Positions 51,682 to 59,819 of a stretch of 64,000 nt of DNA are shown piece by piece. Under the pieces are notes generated by a model. That model saw only the letters and a program-made list of their open reading frames with translations. It was not told the origin of the DNA and made no database searches. Every line of letters begins with the position of its first letter. Position 1 is the stretch's first letter. A program made the translations under genes and the position numbers. Origin of the DNA: Paenibacillus sacheonensis (GTDB lineage: Bacteria; Bacillota; Bacilli; Paenibacillales; Paenibacillaceae); NCBI RefSeq assembly GCF_009909195.1, contig NZ_JAAAMU010000027.1, positions 1 through 64,000 of the forward strand. The letters run 5' to 3'.

Positions 51682-53589
51682 TCATTCGCCTCCGAAGTTA
51701 CATTCATCTATTACGTCATTCACCCCGTTTAACAACGCATCTACATACTTCTCTATACTCCAAGCAGATGTTTTCTCTCGTACAGTTGTTTGATTATGCA
51801 CGAGAAGTTCAGTATTAGTTGCCATATTCATAACATATGAAATAACTTCTTTCTCGTCTCGTAACGATAATTCTTCCCCCGCATAAAACATCGCTCCGTC
51901 GGCTCCTAGCGGTGTTGCCAGCGCAAGCCCATGCTGCATCGCCCAAGCAATGCTCAACCCACCGCCGAATCGTTGCGGATTAAGATAGATATCACACATA
52001 CCATATAGTCCCGGCAAGTCATCTTCATAACCCCACAGAAAGATCTGGCTACCAATGAATTGGGCATAATTCTCAACCATATAGCGGTGCTCAGCGGAGC
52101 CAACACAAATCCACTTCACCTTGGAATTAGTACTCATCGCCGTGCAGAATGTGTCTATAAGCTCTGGACTAATATCTACATTCAGACGTGTCCCTGCCGT
52201 TACTACAAGAATGTCATCACTTTCAAATCCATAATCAATGCGTTTAAATTCACGCTTAGGATTTACGTATTCAACAAGAATTGGGGCAGGTAACAATTGA
52301 TCTTCCCGGATTGGCCCTTGGACTTCGATCGGAAGATTATTCGGAATTACGAACCGATGAAAAAACGAGCTCGACTCTCGTAGTTTGCGAATTGGGAAAT
52401 ATATTGTCGGATAATTTTGGTAATAGTAAGGCGAGATAAATCCCCACTCATCTGTTAGATCAAAAATACAATTAGGGTTAATCTTGCTAATCAAGTCTAA
52501 TACAGCTTGTTGTCGTTCCCTCATGGTCGCTGCATCTGAATAATGCAGGTGAATTGGCTCCGGATAATACGTTCGAATTTGGTCATAATGATCCCCACTA
52601 ATATTTGACAGTGACAGAGGATACTTCGGTTGCAAAAAATTAGCGCCCGAGTCGTTACGAAATGGAATTAAATCGATAATATGTACCTGATAATTCCTTT
52701 TTATTAACTCCTTCGCCATAGGAGACGTAAATCTCATATGCGAATCGAAATAAAATCCAATCGTAAGCATACATATCGTTTTATTGTTCTCTTTACGATA
52801 CGGGTGAGGATCCCAAATCAAAGCAAGCTCTTCGGCATATTCCTTCATTACACGCTGTTTATCCACCCAGAAATCCTCATACAAAACATCTGCATGCATC
52901 CAAATCCCTGACATATCATTAAGCAGCCAGTACTTCTGCGCAGAATTATGATGCATCTCGCCGGTATGTTTTACGAATAGCTGCATCATTCGTTTGTCGA
53001 AACAATCTGCCTCAAGCATCAATCGTAGAAGCACTAACCGCATCTCAGTTGAACCCCATGCTTCTTCGACAAGTTGTATTGCACGTCTTTGAACGACAGG
53101 CTTAAGGTGCTGGTCTTCCAGACAACCTATTTTAATTTCTTGTATCAGCCAGTCAAAGTACTGAATTTCCCCTTGAGACCTAACAAAGTAACTCAATAGT
53201 TCATCCTTCACACGTCGTGTATCATCTAACCATTCTCGAAGCGTCAATCGTGAGTAATGACTGTTTAAAGACACTCCCACAGGAGCTGCGTCTATAATCT
53301 TAGAAAGCGGAACTCCTAGCGTGACAAGTGAATTTTTAATTTCCTCCACTAGATCCTTACGCTGAACCGCAATCACGACCCAATCGTAACTTTCGTTCGA
53401 AAGTGTAGTAATGGATTCCGGTATCTGAATGTTACTTCCGTTGGGCGTTCGATCCAACCAAAGTACAACTTCGCAGTAACCTGTCGCCTGCAATTGTCGA
53501 TAGTATTGCTGTCCTACATCGCCTGCAGCATACAAAACGATTCTGCTGTCCGCTTCTATCGAACGATAGGGGAAAATATACTGTGTCAT
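51682..53589 (-). CDS. Large GT-B-type glycosyltransferase with N-terminal nucleotide-binding-like domain
   Basis: A 635-aa protein. Residues of about 10-110 form a small Rossmann-like domain (RIVLYAAGDVGQQYY). A helical middle region of about 150 residues follows. The second half looks like a GT-B glycosyltransferase of the GT4 type: a first lobe from CMLTIGFYFDSHMRF, then WICVGSAEHRY, FLWGYEDDLPGLYGMCDIYL and RFGGGLSIAWAMQHGL as the donor-binding end. GT4 assignment is by fold pattern only. ATG 53589 and GTG 53595 are both possible starts with weak ribosome sites. It lies 4 bp before wecE and about 20 bp after a GT2 gene. Confidence 0.72.
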   Translation of the reverse strand: MTQYIFPYRSIEADSRIVLYAAGDVGQQYYRQLQATGYCEVVLWLDRTPNGSNIQIPESITTLSNESYDWVVIAVQRKDLVEEIKNSLVTLGVPLSKIIDAAPVGVSLNSHYSRLTLREWLDDTRRVKDELLSYFVRSQGEIQYFDWLIQEIKIGCLEDQHLKPVVQRRAIQLVEEAWGSTEMRLVLLRLMLEADCFDKRMMQLFVKHTGEMHHNSAQKYWLLNDMSGIWMHADVLYEDFWVDKQRVMKEYAEELALIWDPHPYRKENNKTICMLTIGFYFDSHMRFTSPMAKELIKRNYQVHIIDLIPFRNDSGANFLQPKYPLSLSNISGDHYDQIRTYYPEPIHLHYSDAATMRERQQAVLDLISKINPNCIFDLTDEWGFISPYYYQNYPTIYFPIRKLRESSSFFHRFVIPNNLPIEVQGPIREDQLLPAPILVEYVNPKREFKRIDYGFESDDILVVTAGTRLNVDISPELIDTFCTAMSTNSKVKWICVGSAEHRYMVENYAQFIGSQIFLWGYEDDLPGLYGMCDIYLNPQRFGGGLSIAWAMQHGLALATPLGADGAMFYAGEELSLRDEKEVISYVMNMATNTELLVHNQTTVREKTSAWSIEKYVDALLNGVNDVIDECNFGGE

Positions 53590-53612
53590 ATTCACGCTCG
53601 TTTCTTAGGGCT

Positions 53613-54833
53613 TTAATAAACGACATTCCGCACCGGATAATACCAATTCGAAAGATAGTCAATAACATCATTCCAAGAAAGAACTTTTGCACCCTTAGAC
53701 GCAGCAAGTTTCGTTGCTTCTTCAAACACAACATGAGACTTCGGAAAACAGATCAGAATATAACCCCGTTCTACTTGCGTTTCATCTGGCTTCACTACAA
53801 CAGAACCATTGCAATCTTTAGAGCTAGCATCCGCTGCTGCATCCCATAACATATCCGGCTGTAGGGGTGTTCCTTTCATGAGCGGTAACAAACTTCTTGC
53901 CACCCGGCCCAGTGCACCGTAAGCGATAATACGTCCGGTTAAATGTAAGTGGTTAGGCTCAATCCTAAGCATTCGATTAGTCAACGAACGTAAAAAGATT
54001 TCATTCTCACCATCGCCTTCAATAGAGACGGCCATATATCGGCATCCTATCGCAGCCAACTCCATAAGCCGCTCCTTTTCAAACGGGCTTCGTGAAAGTT
54101 GCGCAATTGTTCGTTTGTATAAATTCAAGCGATTCCTGTAGTGCTCCGAAACATTTTGTTCCCCTCGTCCTCCAGCCAAATTACTTGCGAAGGTGTTATA
54201 GATATATAAGCACTTTTCAACCTGAACTAATTTACCACCTCCTGCATAAAGCAGAGTGGTCATTTGCGGTTCTTGCGAGGTAGCGTCTTCCGTAACCATA
54301 CTCGTCAACCCGCATCGCTCAGCATATTCACGTTTGACGAGATATACGCATATTGAACTATGCACTCTCTGCAACAAAACTTCTTCAATGGTCGTATTCG
54401 GCGTAATTTTATCTGCGAAGTTAATCGGCATCGGCGTTCCGTTTGCAACACTTCTTTCAGCCAACCCGCACACTGCAAAATTAACTCCTTTATCTGCTTC
54501 TATTGCATTAATCATCAACGAAACATATTCCGAATCCAATTCGTCATCCGCATCTGGAAAACAAACATACTGTCCTCTTGATTGAACCAGTCCGTTTTTC
54601 AGTGCAGCTGCCACCCCTGAATTGGGCTGGCTAATAATGACGACATCATACCCTCTATCTAACAACCGCGGTCGCCATTTATGGAGAACCTGCACTGTCT
54701 CATCCGTAGAACCATCATTGACGAGTACGACTTCAATGTTATCCCACACCTGATTCATAATTGAACGAAGTGTTTCACCAAGATATAGGGCCTTGTTATA
54801 ACAAGCGACAACAAGGCTGACTTTCGCCCCCAT
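53613..54833 (-). CDS. GT2 glycosyltransferase with C-terminal nucleotide-binding-like domain
   Basis: A 406-aa protein. The N-terminal 220 residues are a family 2 glycosyltransferase (VSLVVACYNKALYLGETL, LVNDGSTDETV, FPDADDEL). Residues of about 300-400 contain TGRIIAYGALGRVARSLL and YILICFP, a diverged version of the small domain shared in this island. ATG 54833 follows AGGTGA. The overall plan is the same as the 49227-50441 protein, but the two are not close copies. Sugar specificity is unknown. Confidence 0.83.
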   Translation of the reverse strand: MGAKVSLVVACYNKALYLGETLRSIMNQVWDNIEVVLVNDGSTDETVQVLHKWRPRLLDRGYDVVIISQPNSGVAAALKNGLVQSRGQYVCFPDADDELDSEYVSLMINAIEADKGVNFAVCGLAERSVANGTPMPINFADKITPNTTIEEVLLQRVHSSICVYLVKREYAERCGLTSMVTEDATSQEPQMTTLLYAGGGKLVQVEKCLYIYNTFASNLAGGRGEQNVSEHYRNRLNLYKRTIAQLSRSPFEKERLMELAAIGCRYMAVSIEGDGENEIFLRSLTNRMLRIEPNHLHLTGRIIAYGALGRVARSLLPLMKGTPLQPDMLWDAAADASSKDCNGSVVVKPDETQVERGYILICFPKSHVVFEEATKLAASKGAKVLSWNDVIDYLSNWYYPVRNVVY

Positions 54834-54867
54834 GAACTCACCTGCGCATTCGCATTTGTTATTTAAA

Positions 54868-56952
54868 TTACATAATAAATAAATTCTTATAACCCTTTTC
54901 TTTCAACGAGAATAGTACTTCTCTCTGATGGACCGGATTTAAAGCCACGATAATTCCTATGTCGCTGTCGAGCTCATCCTTTGTGAGTTCATAAACCGGC
55001 CGATTAAAGAGTTCTTGTTGTTGACGATGACCATTCGAGACGATAAACCCTTCAAAATCAATCTTCTCGGCGACCAAATTGGCAGCATACCTTGAAGCGA
55101 TATCTCCTGTTCCGTATATAAAAACCTTCTTGTGTCGAAGAATAAACTCTCGAACGTGAGCACTGCTAGCCATATCCATTGCCTGTTTAAAGGTATAACT
55201 GTAGTGAGGAATGCCTTTTTCTTTTTTTATTTGTTTCAGCAACTCATTGAGCATATACCTGTAATTTACTGACTGAATAGCAGCATACTCGTCCGTCATC
55301 ATTACTCCGCTATAGTATCCTTCGTGCTGAGCGACGTAAGGGAAAATACGTTCGATCGCGTGGCTAATCGTACCATCAATCGGCATCGGCTCTTCCGCAA
55401 AGTCCTCATACTCAAACCCATGTTCAAATAACGGCCTTAACGCTTGCGAACGACACCAAAAGGCAGTTCCAAGCGCAAAAGGAGCCTTCTCTTCCGTTAG
55501 CCTGCCAGTCAAACCCAAACGTTCTGATAAATTCTTAGTCGCCGGGTAACTTGATGTCCAACCCTCTGCATTTACTCCTAGATAGGATGCATGGTGGGGT
55601 GCAGGAGGAGCTAGCCAGCCAAGACGAGCATTCTCCTCAAAGCAATCTAAAACATTCCAGATATATGCCGAGCTCTTCAGTGTGTTTGTCCATAACAAAT
55701 CCATGAACGATTGTCCTATTTTTGAAACGCCCACTGCCCCACTTACTTTCTTGTCATGGACAAAACAAAGATACTCATATTGCATGAGTAAATCTTTACA
55801 CTCTACCAGCAAAGCACTCATTTCCCGTCCGCGATTGCGAGACAATACGATTCGTCCGTTACGGATACGATGCATAGCTAACAACTGCTCGATTTGCTGC
55901 TTAGTATCCTCTCTACTAGTCGTCACAATCACATCAAACTCTTCAGGAATCCCCTTAATGTATTTAAAACATTCCTCGACCAGGTCCGGATAATACATGT
56001 GCATAATAATAGCTGATTTTTTATGAATAAACTCAGATTTTCCCCTTGTTTTGGTCGGGAATATAAAATTCAAATGCATGATCTCATATAGATCGGTAAT
56101 ATTACAAACACGCAACAGATGATTCCATATCAAGTCCACATTATAAGTTGTATTGTCCCTAATATAGGCGAAAGCCCTCGTCATATCCTCGCCGGCTGAA
56201 GCCTCCAGAGTATTATTCAAGGGGCGGGAAAAATTCTCACGTTTTATTAGTGGACACTTGCACTCGGCGATCAGCCTATAGGATTCATACATAACATACT
56301 CATAATTATCTTCAGGATTCATCACGGTAAATAGTCCGGAATCCACATAAGTATCGTGAATGTATCCTAGCTCTGAAAAAAAGACAGTAAATCTTAATTC
56401 ATAGTGAATAACTGCTTCTTCGCAGCTATAAATCTGGGGGAGCGTGTCCCAAATGCGTCTAAAATCTTCACTATGAAGCAGTCTATGGCGTATAACCAAG
56501 AAATAAGTTTGGATATGTGAAGGCAAATATCGCGAATGTATTGCCGGTGAGCTGAATGAATTAGGAAGAGAAGGCTGCTCTGTTAATCCCCAGAAGTCAA
56601 CGTCTTTCTGTTCCATCGTCTCAAAGACTGATTCTAAGGGGTACAATGGCCCAAAGCAGGAGTTATTAACAAGCACTAATTCATCGTATTGATAAACTCT
56701 CTCCCAACCTAATAGAACCTCCAGCGTCTCTTTAATAGCCGCTGCATCGAACCCTTCGTTTTTGCGTATGAATACATCCGTTGTATATTTCTTAAGAGCA
56801 GACCGGCCCTCTTCATTTATGCCGCCATTGCAAACAATAACCAAGTGATTAACATTACGCCGCAAATCATCCAACAGATATTCAATGTAACGGTCCACGA
56901 CTCCATCTGCATCATGCATCTGGAAGATGCCTAGTCGATTCTTTGCAGCCAT
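54868..56952 (-). CDS. Rhamnan synthesis F (RgpF) family glycosyltransferase with C-terminal nucleotide-binding-like domain
   Basis: About 694 aa. Residues of about 10-590 match the RgpF family pattern: an N-terminal half with HLVIVCNGG and RKNEGFDAAAIKETLE, then a second half with AIIMHMYYPDLVEECF, RNRGREMSALL and CFVHDKKVSG. RgpF-like enzymes add rhamnose or other 6-deoxy sugars in wall polysaccharides and glycans. The last 90 residues form the recurring small domain (KVFIYGTGDIASRYA). I favour ATG 56952 (AAGGGTGA 8 nt upstream); a GTG 12 nt earlier overlaps the previous stop as GTGA. Tight spacing indicates one operon with its neighbours. Confidence 0.85.
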   Translation of the reverse strand: MAAKNRLGIFQMHDADGVVDRYIEYLLDDLRRNVNHLVIVCNGGINEEGRSALKKYTTDVFIRKNEGFDAAAIKETLEVLLGWERVYQYDELVLVNNSCFGPLYPLESVFETMEQKDVDFWGLTEQPSLPNSFSSPAIHSRYLPSHIQTYFLVIRHRLLHSEDFRRIWDTLPQIYSCEEAVIHYELRFTVFFSELGYIHDTYVDSGLFTVMNPEDNYEYVMYESYRLIAECKCPLIKRENFSRPLNNTLEASAGEDMTRAFAYIRDNTTYNVDLIWNHLLRVCNITDLYEIMHLNFIFPTKTRGKSEFIHKKSAIIMHMYYPDLVEECFKYIKGIPEEFDVIVTTSREDTKQQIEQLLAMHRIRNGRIVLSRNRGREMSALLVECKDLLMQYEYLCFVHDKKVSGAVGVSKIGQSFMDLLWTNTLKSSAYIWNVLDCFEENARLGWLAPPAPHHASYLGVNAEGWTSSYPATKNLSERLGLTGRLTEEKAPFALGTAFWCRSQALRPLFEHGFEYEDFAEEPMPIDGTISHAIERIFPYVAQHEGYYSGVMMTDEYAAIQSVNYRYMLNELLKQIKKEKGIPHYSYTFKQAMDMASSAHVREFILRHKKVFIYGTGDIASRYAANLVAEKIDFEGFIVSNGHRQQQELFNRPVYELTKDELDSDIGIIVALNPVHQREVLFSLKEKGYKNLFIM

Positions 56953-56960
56953 CTTCCTGT

Positions 56961-59090
56961 TCACCCTTCCTTCAAACTGAAGTTTCGATTCGTAAACGCA
57001 TCAACTAAAGCTTCCGTCTCGAAATAGTTTGTCCGCATGATGCTGTACTGCTCTCGCAAAGAGCGAATAAGCAGATCCGGAATCTCCAAATCCACCTCGC
57101 CTATTTGCTCTAGCCGAAGCTTAGTTTCTTGAACGTAATCTTTGATAGCAATCTGAACTTCGGTTAAATGATCGAATTGCTCTGCTGTCCGATGCTCAGT
57201 CGCAAAGACTGGCTTCCCGTCCTTATCGAATTCCAAGAGGGAGGGTTCAAAGGACGTAAGTATATTCTCCATAAAGAAATAGTCATCAAGGAAGTGCCAA
57301 CTCGGTTCATAAATGTTGGGAATGTCATACATCGCTTCAATTTTTGAATCGGACTTATACTGGCTCTGAGCATTAATCCGAGAGAAATAAAGTCCGTATA
57401 GCTCAAAATCAACTACATTGGATAACATTCTCTGACACGTTCCCGAAGATACAAAGTCAAAAAATCCGACGCGAGCTCCGCTTGGAATAGCCACTGAATC
57501 CAAGTAACGCGAATAACAGTCCCGTGCGATGACTGCCTGTCGCAAGATTGCGTGTTTATGTTTCCGTACATAATCCGTATCGCTTTCATCCGCCCGCGGC
57601 TGAATGTCATCTGCCTTCAAATGAAATCTGTCCCGAAGCATGTCCGACACCGAACCTGAATATGCCAGCTGCGCTGCAAACAGAATATCCTCCTCCGAGT
57701 ACAATCCTGCTGGAACTGCTGCAGCACGGGACGTATAGAAATACTGCGTGCGAGGAAAGTCGGCGTGCGCGCTACGCAAAGTTTGGCTAATGGCCTCCAA
57801 CAGATACCCATCTCTTGCACTGAATAATATTCTGTTTAAATCAAGTTCCTTCGCCTTGGCTACAATCCAGCTGAAGAAGCGGTACACGACTGGTGCTATG
57901 AATGCATAGGCCATCTCATAAGGGCTATCGACGCGGAATTTGCCATTCGTCTCCGAGTATAGGAACGGATTATTAAGCTGCCGTGCGATGAATTCCCCGA
58001 TCATCAGCCTATTGCTTAACTTGCTATCATACTTTAACAATTCATTCGCATAGCCATCTTCAAGCATGTTCAAAGCACTCTTGATATGAAACGTATCATG
58101 AATCCCATAACGCTCGGCAGATCGTATATCTGCTTCTTCATTGTCCCCAATGTGGAGCGTCTTTCGATAACCTGTCTTCTCTGTTAGAATTTTGAAAAGG
58201 CCAGCCTCTTTAGACACCCCGAAGTCGCAAGAAACAAACAGATGATCTTCTTGGACACGTATGCCTAACGCCGATAACAACGGATACAGCGTGCGTCTTG
58301 GCAAATACATATCCGAGACCAGATAGACTTCCTTGCCTAATGAAGTTGCGAACGCAAGAAGCTCGCACATCGACTCTCTTCTTAAGAGGTACTCGCTCTC
58401 AATACGAACCTCAAGCTCTTGCCATTGCTGCTTTCGGTCATCAGATATTAAAAGAAACTCTTGAATTCTGTTATAGATGGCCGTCAGATTGGGATTCAAT
58501 CCCTCTCTATATAACTCTCGTTCAGCTTTGATTCGAATGTTTGCGAATGACTCCGTATGTTCATCCGATTCCTCTATTCTTTCTTGCATAATATAAAATA
58601 TATCTTGCGGGTACAGCGTTTGCCGCATGACCAACGTATCGAATACGTCGAAGCTCACCACTTCGGCAGCTATAATTTTCGACCGTAATCGTTGCTCGTC
58701 CAACTCATTGTACGCAATCATGGACTTGGTCTGGGCAATATCTTGTCCTTGCAGATTTCCGTAAATATCATAAACTCGAATTGAATGCGCAGTACAAAAG
58801 CCGCCAATCCTTCTATATATGATTCGCAAATTATTGCTGCGAGCCACAATAATAATAATGTCCACATTCAACTTAACCGCTTGATCATAAGTGAGTACCG
58901 GCTTCCCGTAAATCGTATCTCCTGTTCTTGCTTCATCCATCAGACCTATTATGTTGTATGTTGAACAGCAATCAAGAATATACTCGGTGTTTTTTCCAAT
59001 TCCGTAGATCACGATATTCTGATTCTGATATTTACCGAAGCTTGCTTGGAATACCTCGGTCACCTGCTGTCGCTCATCCAACATCTTCAT
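56961..59090 (-). CDS. HAD-superfamily protein with N-terminal nucleotide-binding-like domain
   Basis: A 709-aa protein. Residues 20-115 are the recurring small domain (QNIVIYGIGKNTEYI, DIIIIVARSN). Residues of about 140-330 are a HAD phosphatase-like domain with motif I DVFDT (Asp148, Asp151), LVSDMYLP (motif II), a lysine in GVSKEAG and motif IV HIGDNEEAD. The remaining 370 residues match no family I know. They include SARDGYLLEAI and FFDFVSSGTCQRML, as in HAD-linked proteins of glycan clusters. The substrate is unknown; a phosphorylated sugar is a reasonable guess from context. ATG 59090 has AAGGGA upstream. Confidence 0.78.
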   Translation of the reverse strand: MKMLDERQQVTEVFQASFGKYQNQNIVIYGIGKNTEYILDCCSTYNIIGLMDEARTGDTIYGKPVLTYDQAVKLNVDIIIIVARSNNLRIIYRRIGGFCTAHSIRVYDIYGNLQGQDIAQTKSMIAYNELDEQRLRSKIIAAEVVSFDVFDTLVMRQTLYPQDIFYIMQERIEESDEHTESFANIRIKAERELYREGLNPNLTAIYNRIQEFLLISDDRKQQWQELEVRIESEYLLRRESMCELLAFATSLGKEVYLVSDMYLPRRTLYPLLSALGIRVQEDHLFVSCDFGVSKEAGLFKILTEKTGYRKTLHIGDNEEADIRSAERYGIHDTFHIKSALNMLEDGYANELLKYDSKLSNRLMIGEFIARQLNNPFLYSETNGKFRVDSPYEMAYAFIAPVVYRFFSWIVAKAKELDLNRILFSARDGYLLEAISQTLRSAHADFPRTQYFYTSRAAAVPAGLYSEEDILFAAQLAYSGSVSDMLRDRFHLKADDIQPRADESDTDYVRKHKHAILRQAVIARDCYSRYLDSVAIPSGARVGFFDFVSSGTCQRMLSNVVDFELYGLYFSRINAQSQYKSDSKIEAMYDIPNIYEPSWHFLDDYFFMENILTSFEPSLLEFDKDGKPVFATEHRTAEQFDHLTEVQIAIKDYVQETKLRLEQIGEVDLEIPDLLIRSLREQYSIMRTNYFETEALVDAFTNRNFSLKEG

Positions 59091-59102
59091 GATTGTCCCT
59101 TC

Positions 59103-59819
59103 TTAAATCCCTATGATCTGTTGATTCTCCAATGCCTCATGTAATGCACGGAAGATATAGTAGTCAGTCGGACTTGTAATCTTCATATTGTTTGCCGGAC
59201 TCTTAACCATATGCATCTCTACCTGATAGATACTTAACATCTGAGCAGAATCAATGCATAGCAAGCCATCCTGATGCGATTGCTGATAATATTTCCAAAT
59301 TAATTCAAATTGGAACGTTTGCGGTGCTTTGGCAACATACATGCTGGATCGAGGAGGAACGGCATCGATTCGATCGCCCGTATTGCTCTGAATCACGCTT
59401 TCAATTGCAGACTCAACCGTGATTGCGGTTCCGAACTCTCTCGCCTTTGCGATATTTTCGGAAATTAACTCTTCCGTTATCAACGGGCGCACCCCGTCGT
59501 GAATCAACACAATATCATTTGCTTGACAGACTTCGCTTAACGCTTCCAAGCCGTTGTAGATTGACTCGTGTCCTGTTCCGCCGCCTGGAATGATTTGTTT
59601 TACTTTACCGATCTCATACCGCCGCAATAACAACTTCAACTCATCGATCCAACTCTCCAGACAAACAATGACGATATTATCGATCTCCGAATGACGTTCA
59701 AAATGCTCCAACGTATACAACAGGATCGGTTTACCATGCAGTTCAAGAAACTGCTTCGGCTTCGCGCGAGAGTTCATTCGTTGGCCGGTGCCTCCTGCGA
59801 ATATAAGGGCTGTATTCAT
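59103..59819 (-). CDS. IspD/TarI-type cytidylyltransferase
   Basis: A 238-aa nucleotidyltransferase that should transfer CMP to a sugar- or polyol-phosphate. It carries the family's FAGGTGQRM opening motif and the lysine in AKPKQFLEL, followed by IHDGVRPLI and APQTFQF. Similar enzymes make CDP-methylerythritol (IspD) or CDP-ribitol (TarI). Being inside a glycan operon and not near isoprenoid genes, it more likely serves sugar activation. Its start ATG overlaps the previous stop as ATGA, with GGAGG 6 nt upstream inside that gene. Confidence 0.82.
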   Translation of the reverse strand: MNTALIFAGGTGQRMNSRAKPKQFLELHGKPILLYTLEHFERHSEIDNIVIVCLESWIDELKLLLRRYEIGKVKQIIPGGGTGHESIYNGLEALSEVCQANDIVLIHDGVRPLITEELISENIAKAREFGTAITVESAIESVIQSNTGDRIDAVPPRSSMYVAKAPQTFQFELIWKYYQQSHQDGLLCIDSAQMLSIYQVEMHMVKSPANNMKITSPTDYYIFRALHEALENQQIIGI

